Positions 1 to 7,576 of a DNA stretch of 64,000 bases are shown here, piece after piece. The notes under the pieces are model-generated. The model was not told the DNA's origin, made no database searches, and saw only the letters and a program-made list of their open reading frames with translations. Source of the stretch: FEN-1219 sp039933105 (GTDB lineage: Bacteria; Pseudomonadota; Gammaproteobacteria; Steroidobacterales; Rariloculaceae). The translations under genes were made by a program, and so were the position numbers. Location of the stretch: the NCBI GenBank assembly GCA_039933105.1, contig JBDTOT010000002.1, positions 62,001 through 126,000 on the forward strand, written 5' to 3'. Positions within the stretch are counted from its first letter, which is position 1. Each line of letters starts with the position of its first letter.

Positions 1-573
1 ATGTGCGACGAGAACACGACGGAACGATTGCCGTCGGCCACGATCTCGACGATCTGCTCGAGAAACTGTCGGCGCGCCAACGGATCGAGGCTCGCGACGG
101 GCTCATCAAGCAGCAGTAGGTCGGGGCGATGGCCGAGTGCGAGCAGGATCGACAACTTCTGGCGCTGGCCTACGGACATGTTCTTCACGCGTTCGCCAAG
201 GTCGATGTCCCAGACGGCCACGAGTCGCGCGATCAGGGCGTCGTCCCAGGTCTTATAGAACGAGCGGATCAGCTTCAGCTGATGACCGGCCGTCAACTGG
301 TTCACGAGCTCGTCTTGTTGCGGCACGAAGCCGACGCGCGCTTTCACCGCACCCGGCAGCCGGTAGCTCTCGTGGCCGAAGACCTCGACGCGGCCTTCGC
401 TCGCCGGCGTGAAACCGAGCACGAGCTCGAGCAGCGTCGTCTTGCCGGCGCCGTTCTTGCCGAGCACGCCGATGACGTCACCGGCCTGCACCTCGAACGA
501 CACGCCGCTCAGCACGGGTTTGTCGTCAAACGCCTTTGTGAGGTCGCGCGCGACCACGTACGGTTGCTGCATC
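1..573 (-). CDS. ABC transporter ATP-binding protein (partial, C-terminus cut by window edge)
   Basis: Reading leftward from an ATG at 573, 191 codons are open to the window edge, so the C-terminus is missing. It is an ABC nucleotide-binding domain: Walker A GKNGAGKTT at residues 38-46, a Q-loop near 'FVPQQD', a signature written MSVGQRQ instead of the usual LSGGQ, Walker B LLLLDEP, a D-loop, and the H-loop histidine as the last visible residue. Such proteins energise a membrane permease, which should lie to the left. The start overlaps the 3' end of the upstream GntR-type gene, so the two are co-transcribed. YtrA-type regulators are typically paired with such export ATPases, as in ytrGABCDEF-like operons. 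Substrate is unknown. Confidence 0.93.
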
Positions 574-945
574 GCTCGTCTCCCATTTCTTTCGTAGTGC
601 TTCGATCACGGCGTCGGCGTCGAGCTCGAGCTGGCGCGCCGCCAGCACGAGGTGCTCGAGTGGGGCATCGAGCGCGGCGAGCCGCGCCGAGTGGGGCGCC
701 TGAGCACGGCGCTGTGCCGCGACCGTCATGGGTTTACCGCGATTGCGCTCGAGCACGCCCTCGGCTTCGAGCCGCGTGTACACCTTCGACACCGTCATCG
801 GATTGATCGTGTGCGCGAGGGCCAGCTCGCGAATCGACGGCAACGCCGTGCCGGGCGCGAGCTGGCCGCTCGCGACCAGGCGGCGAATCTGCTCGTCTAA
901 TTGCCGATGCAGCGGCACGCCGGAGTGCGGCTTCAGTACGAACAT
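526..945 (-). CDS. GntR-family transcriptional regulator, YtrA subfamily
   Basis: About 139 residues from the ATG at 945 (MFVLKPHSGVPLHRQLDEQI...); a further in-frame start lies at 987 but adds residues outside the family pattern. The N-terminal winged helix-turn-helix is typical of GntR ('LPSIRELALAHTINPMTVSK' followed by the 'YTRLEAEGVLERNRG' wing). The short helical C-terminal part, with no large effector domain, is characteristic of the YtrA subfamily. The gene overlaps the downstream ABC ATPase gene by 48 bases, so it probably autoregulates the operon, repressing it until an inducer (often an envelope-active compound) appears. The effector cannot be read from sequence. Confidence 0.9.
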   Translation of the reverse strand: MFVLKPHSGVPLHRQLDEQIRRLVASGQLAPGTALPSIRELALAHTINPMTVSKVYTRLEAEGVLERNRGKPMTVAAQRRAQAPHSARLAALDAPLEHLVLAARQLELDADAVIEALRKKWETSDAATVRGRARPHKGV

Positions 946-963
946 GGCGGCTTCGATGTACCA

Positions 964-980
964 TAGTGCATTAGTGCAGT
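964..980 (-). promoter_or_regulatory. Candidate YtrA operator (tandem TAGTGCA repeats)
   Basis: Two copies of TAGTGCA start at 964 and 972, giving an 8-base period, about 20-35 bases upstream of the GntR gene's start codon. The position suits an autoregulatory operator overlapping the promoter. That this regulator binds here is inference; no experimentally known site was matched. Confidence 0.35.
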
Positions 981-1345
981 AAGGCACATGGGTCGAAGGA
1001 AGTCAACGACGGAGTCAGCGGAGCAGGGAAGTTAGTGCCCGGTGCGGGCGTCGGCGCTGCGGCAGTCGAGGCACGGCTCTGCGGCCGGTGGCGCGGGGAG
1101 ATCACCTGACGCACAGGCGTGCGAACGCCTAAGCGTAGGCAACGGCTGCAGAGCAGCAGGTCCGAGAGGTAGGTCAGGAACTTTCGATCGACGTTCGCCG
1201 CTGGCTGCACAGCACACTCGCCGTGAGCGTGACCGCCAAAGAGTAGGCGGCCACGGCGACGGCGTTCTGTGGTGCAGCGCTCAGTTCATGAGCGGTGCGA
1301 CTTGGGGCAGGCACGCCGTGTAGCGTCGTTCTCGCCGCGAATACG
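981..1345. other. Intergenic stretch with no recognisable gene
   Basis: About 365 bases between the GntR regulator and the EthD remnant. Short open frames exist on both strands (for example 971-1210 on the minus strand), but none has a plausible ribosome-binding site, domain motif or family resemblance. Together with the decayed genes to its right, it looks like eroded DNA. Confidence 0.5.
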
Positions 1346-1665
1346 TTAGGTGGCGGTGCCGACGATCTTGTCGCGCTGCGCGGTCAGATTGGTGTTCGTG
1401 AACTTCGAGACGTCGGCGCGCGCCCGGCCTGGTGGATAGCGGCCGCCGCATCGAACGCCTTCGGATCCGCAATCCAGATCGTGATCGTTGCTACGAACGG
1501 CGGCGCAGCGCCATCGGCGCCCGGTTGGCCGCAGCGCAGTTCGAAGCGGCTGATCGACTTGCCGTACAACTTCATGGTCAGTGGCATGTGCTTGTTGACG
1601 TAGTAGTCGAAGTCAAAGCGCGCGTCGGGCGAGCGGATAATACGGATAAACGCCGTTTTGTTCAG
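1346..1665 (-). pseudogene. EthD-family protein, frameshifted and lacking a clear start
   Basis: Translation on the minus strand from about 1665 gives an EthD-type ferredoxin-like fold protein: 'AFIRIIRSPDARFDFDYYV' followed by 'KHMPLTMKLYGKSISRFEL' and 'FVATITIWIADPKAFDAAAA'. These match the D-x-D-x-Y-Y...H-M-P pattern of the family (small dimeric proteins linked to peroxide-driven or quinone-type chemistry). In the original frame the end is abnormal. One frame over, just after a GC-rich run near 1430, the expected tail reappears (ADVSKFTNTN...IVGTAT, stop at 1346-1348), so one base seems to be lost. No ATG/GTG/TTG precedes residue 'NKTAF' at a sensible distance; the codon there is CTG. A sequencing error could explain the frameshift, but not the missing start. 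Confidence 0.7.
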
Positions 1666-1861
1666 CGCCCCTTCGCCGGTCGCACGGCCACCGCGGCTGC
1701 CCGAGAGCGAACACCTCGTGCCCGGTGTCAGCGCCCGCCGTCGCCGCGTTGCGATTTCTGCGCGCTTCACCCAGAAACTCCTCCCCCACGAATCGCCGCC
1801 CGCAACCGCCACCGCCCACGGGGGCGTCGATACGCCCGCGGGGTCGGGAAAAATGAGCTGA

Positions 1862-2225
1862 TCAGAGCAGCGACGACGGCGGAGTGCGCGCACCCAGGGA
1901 CAGGCGGGGCAGATCGTCTCCCTCCCGCTGCCTCGCGTGCGCGAGAATCCGCTCGATCAGCGCCGGGTCTTCGATGCTCGCGATGACCTCGAGCTGCCCA
2001 CCGCAACGCCGACAGCGCTCGATCTCAATAGCAAACACACGTTTGAGCCGCTGCATCCAGCTCATCGCCACGTGCTTGGGCAGCGCTCCCTCGACGTCCT
2101 CTATCGGCCGGGCACCCCGCCCTTCGGCCCGCCGGCGTGATCACTGCGCGCAGCGCCGCATGCGGGGCGAAGACTCCGTGGTAACGCGTCAGGTGACGCT
2201 CGCGAACATGCTGATGAGCGCCGTG
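1862..2225 (-). mobile_element. IS91-family transposase remnant (C-terminal part)
   Basis: On the minus strand two adjoining frames encode the end of an IS91-type (Y2, HUH) transposase. The upstream piece reads 'HVRERHLTRYHGVFAPH' then 'AALRAVITPAG', matching the family's 'LTRFHGVFAPN...R..VTPA' block. The downstream piece (start at 2071) reads 'MSWMQRLKRVFAIEIERC' then 'RRCGGQLEVIASIEDPALI', the family's 'MTWAQRLKRVF.IDIE.C..CGG...IACIEDP' block. A frameshift lies between about 2100 and 2140, and the catalytic N-terminal half is absent, so the copy is dead. Element ends could not be defined. It lies beside the broken EthD gene, which suggests rearrangement here. Confidence 0.78.
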
Positions 2226-2384
2226 TAATTGCTTTTGGCCCCGTTGTTCGCGTCGACCTCCATGGAACAGCTATTTCCGCCGTTGTGTCAGGTGCCTGAC
2301 ACTTTGCGTGCGGCGACGGGTGTAGCATCGATCGCGCCTCGTCAGAGGCGTCTGTCACCACGCTGAAAAATTTTGGGGGAAAGA

Positions 2385-2948
2385 ATGAAGACGAGTAGAA
2401 ACGTCACTGTCCTAGTTCTTGGCATCGCAGCCGCCCTGACTCTGGGGGCGACTTCGGCCATCGCCGAAGACTCGAGATCACAGCCGGCAAACTGGGATTT
2501 CTTCGGCGGCCACGGCCACCACGATCCGAAGGCGTGCGCGCATGGAGCGCAACTCGAACGCAACGCGCGAACCGCCATCAACTACTACACGCTGGCCTTC
2601 AACGCGGGTAAGCCGCAGTTGGCCGTCGATAAGTACGTGGGTGTCGACCAGAACGGCAAGAAGACGTATACGCAGCACAACCCGTTCGCGGCTGATGGAC
2701 CCGAGGCGTTCGTCGCGTTCGTGGTGTTCTACAAGGGACTGTTCCCGGATCTGAACGTCGACATCAAGCGCACGATCGCACAGTGCGACCTCGTGATGAC
2801 GCATGCTCACATCACGACGGGACCCAACGACCTGGGCAACGCGGCGATGGATATTTTCCGGTTCGACCGCACCGGCCGCATCGTCGAGCATTGGGATGCC
2901 GTGCAGCCCGTCGAAGCGACGTCCGCGAACAGCAACACGCAGTTCTAA
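2385..2948 (+). CDS. Exported SnoaL/NTF2-like protein
   Basis: 187 residues from the ATG at 2385, preceded by a GGGGGAAAG ribosome-binding site; an in-frame TTG at 2373 is less likely. Residues 1-27 form a signal peptide (KTSRN, hydrophobic core, ATSAIA cleavage region). The mature part is an NTF2-like cone-fold domain: 'INYYTLAFNAGKPQLAVDKY', '...YTQHNPFAADGPEAFVAFV', 'YKGLFPDLNVDIKRTIAQCDLV', 'HWDAVQPVE'. This matches SnoaL-like proteins (COG4922-type 'predicted SnoaL-like aldol condensation-catalyzing enzyme'). Real substrates are unknown. The protein should act in the periplasm. It stands alone between the transposase remnant and the IorAB genes. Confidence 0.85.
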   Translation: MKTSRNVTVLVLGIAAALTLGATSAIAEDSRSQPANWDFFGGHGHHDPKACAHGAQLERNARTAINYYTLAFNAGKPQLAVDKYVGVDQNGKKTYTQHNPFAADGPEAFVAFVVFYKGLFPDLNVDIKRTIAQCDLVMTHAHITTGPNDLGNAAMDIFRFDRTGRIVEHWDAVQPVEATSANSNTQF

Positions 2949-3300
2949 GGGCGGCGACCGGGGCCCCTGCGCCCGAATCGCAACCACTCCGGTCGCGATG
3001 AAGGCCACGAGCACCACGACCTGAGCGATCAGGAACGGTGGCTCCGTCTGCGTGGGCGCGAGGGCGTTCACAGCCGGAATCTTTTGGAACGACTGGATGG
3101 TTGATGGATGTGCCGGGACTACGTCGCAGCGCAGATACGGCAGTGTCGCGATTCTCGACAGACAAGTCGGATTCGAGGACACAATGCAGGGGAGCGAGCC
3201 GAACAGCGCGAAATGGTAGTGCGTGAAGCGTCGCACACGGCATCGCTTCGCTTACAATCGGCGCGCGCTCCCCGCACCCCTTCCTGACAAGGAGTCAGCG
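2949..3300. other. Intergenic region upstream of iorA
   Basis: About 350 bases without a convincing gene. A minus-strand frame here encodes one hydrophobic stretch but lacks a start signal and resembles no family I recognise. The right end should contain the iorA promoter; a TACAAT hexamer at 3253-3258 is a possible -10 element, without a clear -35 partner. Confidence 0.45.
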
Positions 3301-3762
3301 ATGTCCGTCTCGTTCACACTGAATGGAGTCGCCGTGCAACACGACGGTGACCCCGCCATGCCGCTGCTTTGGTTCGTCCGCGAGCGGCAACATCTGACTG
3401 GCTCGAAGTTTGGCTGCGGTGTCGCGATGTGCGGCGCCTGCACGATGCACCTCGAAGGTACGCCGATTCGCACGTGCGTCACGCCCGTGAGCGCGGTCGA
3501 GGGCAAATCGGTCACGACGATCGAAGGCCTGAACAGCCCAGCCTCGAATGCGGTGCAAACCGCCTGGCGCGAGTTGGACGTCGTGCAGTGCGGCTACTGC
3601 CAGTCGGGCCAGATCATGGCTGCGACGGCACTGCTGACGCAGAACTCCGCGCCGACCGACGCAGACATCGACACGGCAATGCGCGGCAATCTCTGCCGCT
3701 GCGCCACGTACCACCGAATTCGCGCGGCCATCCACACCGCGGCGAAGACGCTGGCCGGCTAA
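3301..3762 (+). CDS. iorA: Isoquinoline 1-oxidoreductase-type small subunit, 2x[2Fe-2S]
   Basis: 153 residues from the ATG at 3301, preceded by AAGGAG. The N-terminal plant-ferredoxin domain carries Cys39, Cys44, Cys47 and Cys59; the C-terminal helical [2Fe-2S] domain carries Cys97-x2-Cys100 and Cys132-x-Cys134 ('CGYC', 'LCRC'). This is the standard iron-sulfur subunit of xanthine-oxidase-family hydroxylases, passing electrons from the molybdenum site of the partner encoded 15 bases downstream. As in IorAB-type enzymes there is no FAD subunit nearby, so electrons probably go to a cytochrome or the quinone pool. The true substrate could be an N-heterocycle or an aldehyde; the family name is not proof of isoquinoline use. 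Confidence 0.9.
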   Translation: MSVSFTLNGVAVQHDGDPAMPLLWFVRERQHLTGSKFGCGVAMCGACTMHLEGTPIRTCVTPVSAVEGKSVTTIEGLNSPASNAVQTAWRELDVVQCGYCQSGQIMAATALLTQNSAPTDADIDTAMRGNLCRCATYHRIRAAIHTAAKTLAG

Positions 3763-3777
3763 CCGCGGAGAACCCAC

Positions 3778-5967
3778 ATGAGCATTACGAATCTCACTGC
3801 CGCGGCCCAAATGACGACCACGCGCCGCACATTCATCAAGGTCACCACACTTGCAGGCGCAGGCTTCATCGTCGGCTGCGGCGAATCGCCGCCCGTCACG
3901 TCGAGACTGCCGGCCGCCGCTGCGCCTACGGGACCCGTGGCGTTCAACGCGTTCGTGAAGATTGGTGCCGACAACAAAGTCACGGCCATCATCAAGCATC
4001 TCGACAAAGGCCAGGGCATCACGACCGGGCTGTCGACGCTGATCGCCGAGGAGCTCGACGCGGCGTGGGACCAGATGGTCGCCGAGTTTGCGCCCGCCGA
4101 TACCGCGAAGTACGCGAACTTGTCGCTCGGCCTGCAGGGCACGGGCGGCTCGAGCTCGGTCGCGAATTCGTGGCTGCAATACCGGAAGGCCGCCGCTGCG
4201 GCGCGCGCGATGTTGGTTCAAGCGGCCGCCGCGCAATGGAAGGTCGCCGCGGATTCGATCATGGTTGCGGACGGCGTGCTGAGCGCGCCGGGCGGCCACA
4301 AAGCCACGTTCGGTGAGCTGGCTGCCGCCGCTGGCGCAATCGCGCCGCCCGCCGAGCCGACGCTGAAGGACCCGAGCAGCTTCAAGCTGATCGGCAAGCA
4401 CGTGCCGCGCCTCGACAGCCCGGCCAAGACCACCGGCAAGGCCGTCTACACGCTCGACAAGACCGTGCCGGGCATGCTCGTGGCCGTCGTCGCGCACGCG
4501 CCGAAGTTCGGCGCGAAAGTCGCGTCGTTCGACGCGACGAAAACGCGCACGCTGCCCGGCGTCGTCGACGTCGTGCAGATCCCGACCGGTGTCGCCGTGC
4601 TCGCGGACGGCTACTGGACCGCGCTCAAAGGCCGCGAAGCGTTGACGGTACGGTGGGACGAAAGCGGCGCCGAGAAGCGCGGCAGTGCAGAGCTGCTCGC
4701 AGAGTACAAAGCGCTGGCGGGTAAGCCGGGGCTCGTGGCTTTGAACAGCGGCGACACCGCCGCCGCACTCGGCAACGCCAAGAAGAAGCTTGCCGGCGAT
4801 TTCGAGTTTCCCTACCTCGCGCATGCTTCGATGGAGCCGATGAACTGCATCGTCGCGTTGCAAGCCGACGAATGCGAGATCTGGACGGGCTCGCAGTTCC
4901 AGACGTTCGACCAGCAGAAGGCCGCCGCGATCACGGGGCTCAAGCTCGAGCAGATCAAGATCAATACGCTGTTCGCGGGCGGCAGTTTCGGCCGCCGCGC
5001 CGTACCCGACAGCGACTACATCGCCGAGGCTGTCACGATCGCGAAGGCCATCGAGGGCCGCGCGCCGGTGAAGCTCCAGTGGTCGCGCGAAGACGACATG
5101 CGCGCGGGCAGATACCGCCCGATGCACTTCCACCGGCTCGCTGGCGGTATCGACGCGAACGGCGACATCACGGCTTGGATGCAGACGATCATCGGCCAAT
5201 CGCTCGTCAAAGGCACGGCGCTCGAAGCGTTCCTGATGAAGGACGGTATCGATTCATCGTCGGTTGAAGGCGCCGGTACGCCGTATGCGATCCCGAATCA
5301 GCGTATAGAAGCGCAGCACCCGGAAGTCGGCGTGCCCGTGCTCTGGTGGCGGTCGGTCGGCCACACGCATACGGCGTTTGCGACCGAAGTGTTCCTCGAC
5401 GAGCTCGTTGCCGCCGCCGGCAAAGACCCGGTCGAGGTGCGACGCGCGCTGTTGAAGGACCATCCGCGCCATCTCGGCGTACTGAACCTCGCCGTCGAGA
5501 AAGCCGGCTGGGGCACGCCGCTACCGAAAGGCCGCGGCCGCGGTGTCGCGGTGCACGAATCGTTCGGCAGCTTCGTAGCCGAGGTCGCGGAAGTCACGGT
5601 CAAGAGCGACGGTACGTTCTCCGTCGATCGCGTGGTGTGTGCCGTCGACTGCGGCATCGCGGTGAACCCCGACGTGGTTCGCGCGCAAATGGAAGGGGGC
5701 ATCGGCTACGGACTCAGCGCCGCGCTGCGCGAGCAGATCACGCTCGTGAACGGCGCCGTGCAGCAGTCGAACTTCACGGACTACCTGGCGCTGCGAATCA
5801 ACGAGATGCCGGTCGTCGAGGTACACATCGTGCCGTCGACCGAGGCGCCGAGCGGCGTCGGCGAGCCGGGCTTGCCACCGCTGGCACCGGCCGTCGCGAA
5901 TGCGATCCGGTCCGTGACCGGCAAGCCGATCCGGCGGCTGCCGCTTGGCGAGCGCGTAGCGGTCTGA
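3778..5967 (+). CDS. iorB: Isoquinoline 1-oxidoreductase-type molybdopterin subunit, Tat-exported
   Basis: 729 residues, the usual length for single-chain IorB-like subunits of the xanthine dehydrogenase superfamily. The N-terminus has a twin-arginine signal (TTRRTFIKVTTLAGAG, about residues 13-28), followed by 'FIVGCG', so a lipidated Tat substrate is possible. The body carries family motifs such as 'DSPAKTTGKAVYTLD', 'HASMEPMNC', the glycine-rich 'FAGGSFGRR' loop for the molybdopterin cytosine dinucleotide, and the C-terminal 'GVGEPGLPPLAPAVANA' segment holding the catalytic glutamate. With the IorA-like partner it should hydroxylate a substrate outside the cytoplasm, being exported as a folded complex. 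No xdhC-like chaperone is adjacent. Confidence 0.9.
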   Translation: MSITNLTAAAQMTTTRRTFIKVTTLAGAGFIVGCGESPPVTSRLPAAAAPTGPVAFNAFVKIGADNKVTAIIKHLDKGQGITTGLSTLIAEELDAAWDQMVAEFAPADTAKYANLSLGLQGTGGSSSVANSWLQYRKAAAAARAMLVQAAAAQWKVAADSIMVADGVLSAPGGHKATFGELAAAAGAIAPPAEPTLKDPSSFKLIGKHVPRLDSPAKTTGKAVYTLDKTVPGMLVAVVAHAPKFGAKVASFDATKTRTLPGVVDVVQIPTGVAVLADGYWTALKGREALTVRWDESGAEKRGSAELLAEYKALAGKPGLVALNSGDTAAALGNAKKKLAGDFEFPYLAHASMEPMNCIVALQADECEIWTGSQFQTFDQQKAAAITGLKLEQIKINTLFAGGSFGRRAVPDSDYIAEAVTIAKAIEGRAPVKLQWSREDDMRAGRYRPMHFHRLAGGIDANGDITAWMQTIIGQSLVKGTALEAFLMKDGIDSSSVEGAGTPYAIPNQRIEAQHPEVGVPVLWWRSVGHTHTAFATEVFLDELVAAAGKDPVEVRRALLKDHPRHLGVLNLAVEKAGWGTPLPKGRGRGVAVHESFGSFVAEVAEVTVKSDGTFSVDRVVCAVDCGIAVNPDVVRAQMEGGIGYGLSAALREQITLVNGAVQQSNFTDYLALRINEMPVVEVHIVPSTEAPSGVGEPGLPPLAPAVANAIRSVTGKPIRRLPLGERVAV

Positions 5968-5983
5968 GCGCGCGGGAGCACTG

Positions 5984-6877
5984 CTAACGCAACCGCTCGC
6001 GCAGCCGAGGAGTCGCAAAGTCGAGAAACGCGCGCAGCTTCACGGGCAAGCGTCCCTGTTTGTCGAACACCAAATTCACCGGCAGCGGGGCGGGCTCGAA
6101 CGCTTCGAGTGCAATGCCAATCGTCCCACCCTGCACGGCGGCAGAGACCTGATAGGACAACACGCGAGTGATGCCGAAGCCCGCGACCGCGGCATCGATC
6201 GCCGCTTCGGCGGTATTCACGTGCAGGCGCGCAGTGATAGGCACGGAAACGTCCGCGCCATCGACAACGAAGCTCCATGCATTGCGCGACGTCAGCGATT
6301 CAAACGCGATGCATTGATGTGCTTCGAGCTCGGACGGTGATTGCGGCTTGCCGCGCAGAGAGAAATACCCGGGGCTCGCGCACACCACGTAACGGATCTC
6401 GCCCACGGGCGTCGCACTGAGCTGGCTGTCGGGCAACTCGCCGATGCGCACCGCAAGGTCGATGTGCTCGTCCAGCAGATTCAGCGTTCGATCGCCCAAG
6501 TGCAGGCGCGCGTCCACTTCTGGGTACGCGCCCAGAAACTCGGTGACGATGGGCAACACATGCAGGCGCCCGAACACGATCGGCGCGGTGATGATCAGCT
6601 CGCCGCGGGGCGTGGTGTATTCGCCGGAAGCGGCCTGCTCCGCTTCGTTCACCGCCTCCAGAATTTGCTTGCAGGCGGCGAGATAGGCGTGACCGGCCTC
6701 CGTCAGGGTCAGTTGCCGCGTCGAGCGAAGTAGCAAACGCGTCTTCAAATGCGCTTCCAGCTCGGAGAGCTTGCGGCTGACGGTCGCGAGCGGCATGCCG
6801 AGCTTGCGTCCTGCCGCCGACAGGCTGCGGGTTTCAACCGCGGCTGCAAACACCGCCATTGCGTCGAGTCGGTCCAT
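5984..6877 (-). CDS. LysR-family transcriptional regulator
   Basis: 297 residues, full length for the family. The N-terminal winged HTH is clear ('MDRLDAMAVFAAAVETRSLS' then 'AAGRKLGMPLATVSRKLSEL', residues about 1-60), followed by a linker helix and a periplasmic-binding-like co-inducer domain. The 'LLLRSTRQLTLTEAG' segment is typical of the DsdA/CrgA-like group close to many YafC/AaeR-type regulators. It converges on iorB and diverges from the AhpD-like gene at 7007; a T-N11-A palindrome in the shared upstream region is a likely binding site. It most likely controls the AhpD-PNPOx pair and possibly iorAB. Confidence 0.93.
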   Translation of the reverse strand: MDRLDAMAVFAAAVETRSLSAAGRKLGMPLATVSRKLSELEAHLKTRLLLRSTRQLTLTEAGHAYLAACKQILEAVNEAEQAASGEYTTPRGELIITAPIVFGRLHVLPIVTEFLGAYPEVDARLHLGDRTLNLLDEHIDLAVRIGELPDSQLSATPVGEIRYVVCASPGYFSLRGKPQSPSELEAHQCIAFESLTSRNAWSFVVDGADVSVPITARLHVNTAEAAIDAAVAGFGITRVLSYQVSAAVQGGTIGIALEAFEPAPLPVNLVFDKQGRLPVKLRAFLDFATPRLRERLR

Positions 6878-6915
6878 CGGGCCCTACCGCCAATTCTTCC
6901 GATAAATGGAATGGT

Positions 6916-6930
6916 GTATCCACAAGATAC
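6916..6930. promoter_or_regulatory. Candidate LysR-type operator (T-N11-A)
   Basis: Perfect inverted repeat GTATC-N5-GATAC containing the T-N11-A spacing (T6917, A6929) that LysR-type regulators recognise. It lies 39 bases upstream of the LysR start and 77 bases upstream of the divergent AhpD-like start, the classic arrangement for autoregulation plus activation of the divergent operon. Binding is inferred. Confidence 0.5.
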
Positions 6931-7006
6931 CGGCTAGTTCCGTTTTTCGAAAGAGCCTAGCCTTTCGCTACCCGGCCAGTTCGGCCGGCGTTGAAAGGAG
7001 AACCCC

Positions 7007-7558
7007 GTGTCACGCATCGCAATTCCCGCCACCGTCGACGCCGCGCCGAGCGCATCCCAACCGTTGTTGCAGGCGGTCAAACGTCAGCTGGGCTCGGTAC
7101 CGAACCTGTTTCGCCTGGTCGCCAACAGTCCCGCCGCCCTGGAAGGCTATGTCGGTTTGCTCGGCGCCTTGGGCAAGGGCGCGCTGCCCGCCGCCACGGG
7201 CGAACGCATCGCGTTGGCGGTGGCTGAAATCAACGGCTGCGGCTACTGCCTGTCCGCGCATACCTATCTCGGCAAACACGTCGCCAAGCTGGATGACACC
7301 GAGATCGCCGCCAACCGCAGCGGCGGTTCGAACGACGCGAAGGCCGACGCCGCCGTGCGCTTTGCCGTCAGCGTCACGCAACAGCGAGGCCATGTCAGCG
7401 AAGCGGAGCTTCAGGCAGTGCGCAACGCCGGTTACAGCGACGCACAGGTGATCGAGATCGTGTTGCACGTGGCCCTGAACACCTGGACGAACTACATCAA
7501 CGAGGTCGCGAAGACGGACATCGATTTCCCCGTCGTCACGACACGCAAAGCGGCGTAA
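7007..7558 (+). CDS. Carboxymuconolactone decarboxylase / AhpD-like protein
   Basis: 183 residues; AAAGGAGA precedes the ATG at 7007. It is an all-helical AhpD/CMD-fold protein with the peroxidase-type active-site motif Cys78-Gly-Tyr-Cys81-x3-His85, preceded by 'ERIALAVAEINGC', as in uncharacterised peroxidase-related enzymes. The two cysteines suggest thiol-based peroxide or alkyl-hydroperoxide reduction. It diverges from the LysR regulator and is followed 18 bases later by a PNPOx-like flavoprotein, so the pair probably handles reactive or electrophilic stress under LysR control. It could instead act in aromatic degradation, as true decarboxylases lack the CxxC motif. Confidence 0.9.
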   Translation: MSRIAIPATVDAAPSASQPLLQAVKRQLGSVPNLFRLVANSPAALEGYVGLLGALGKGALPAATGERIALAVAEINGCGYCLSAHTYLGKHVAKLDDTEIAANRSGGSNDAKADAAVRFAVSVTQQRGHVSEAELQAVRNAGYSDAQVIEIVLHVALNTWTNYINEVAKTDIDFPVVTTRKAA

Positions 7559-7576
7559 GCCGCAGGAGTACCCGTG

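Noticed and set aside
971..1217. Short minus-strand frames between the GntR gene and the EthD relic
   Set aside because: No homology, start signal or compositional support.
2478..3236. Minus-strand frame across the SnoaL-like gene and the gap upstream of iorA, with one hydrophobic stretch
   Set aside because: Mostly antisense to a real gene; no ribosome-binding site and no recognisable family.
3295..5199. 634-residue open frame on the minus strand across iorA-iorB
   Set aside because: Arg/His/Asp-rich shadow translation opposite real, motif-bearing genes; typical of GC-rich DNA.
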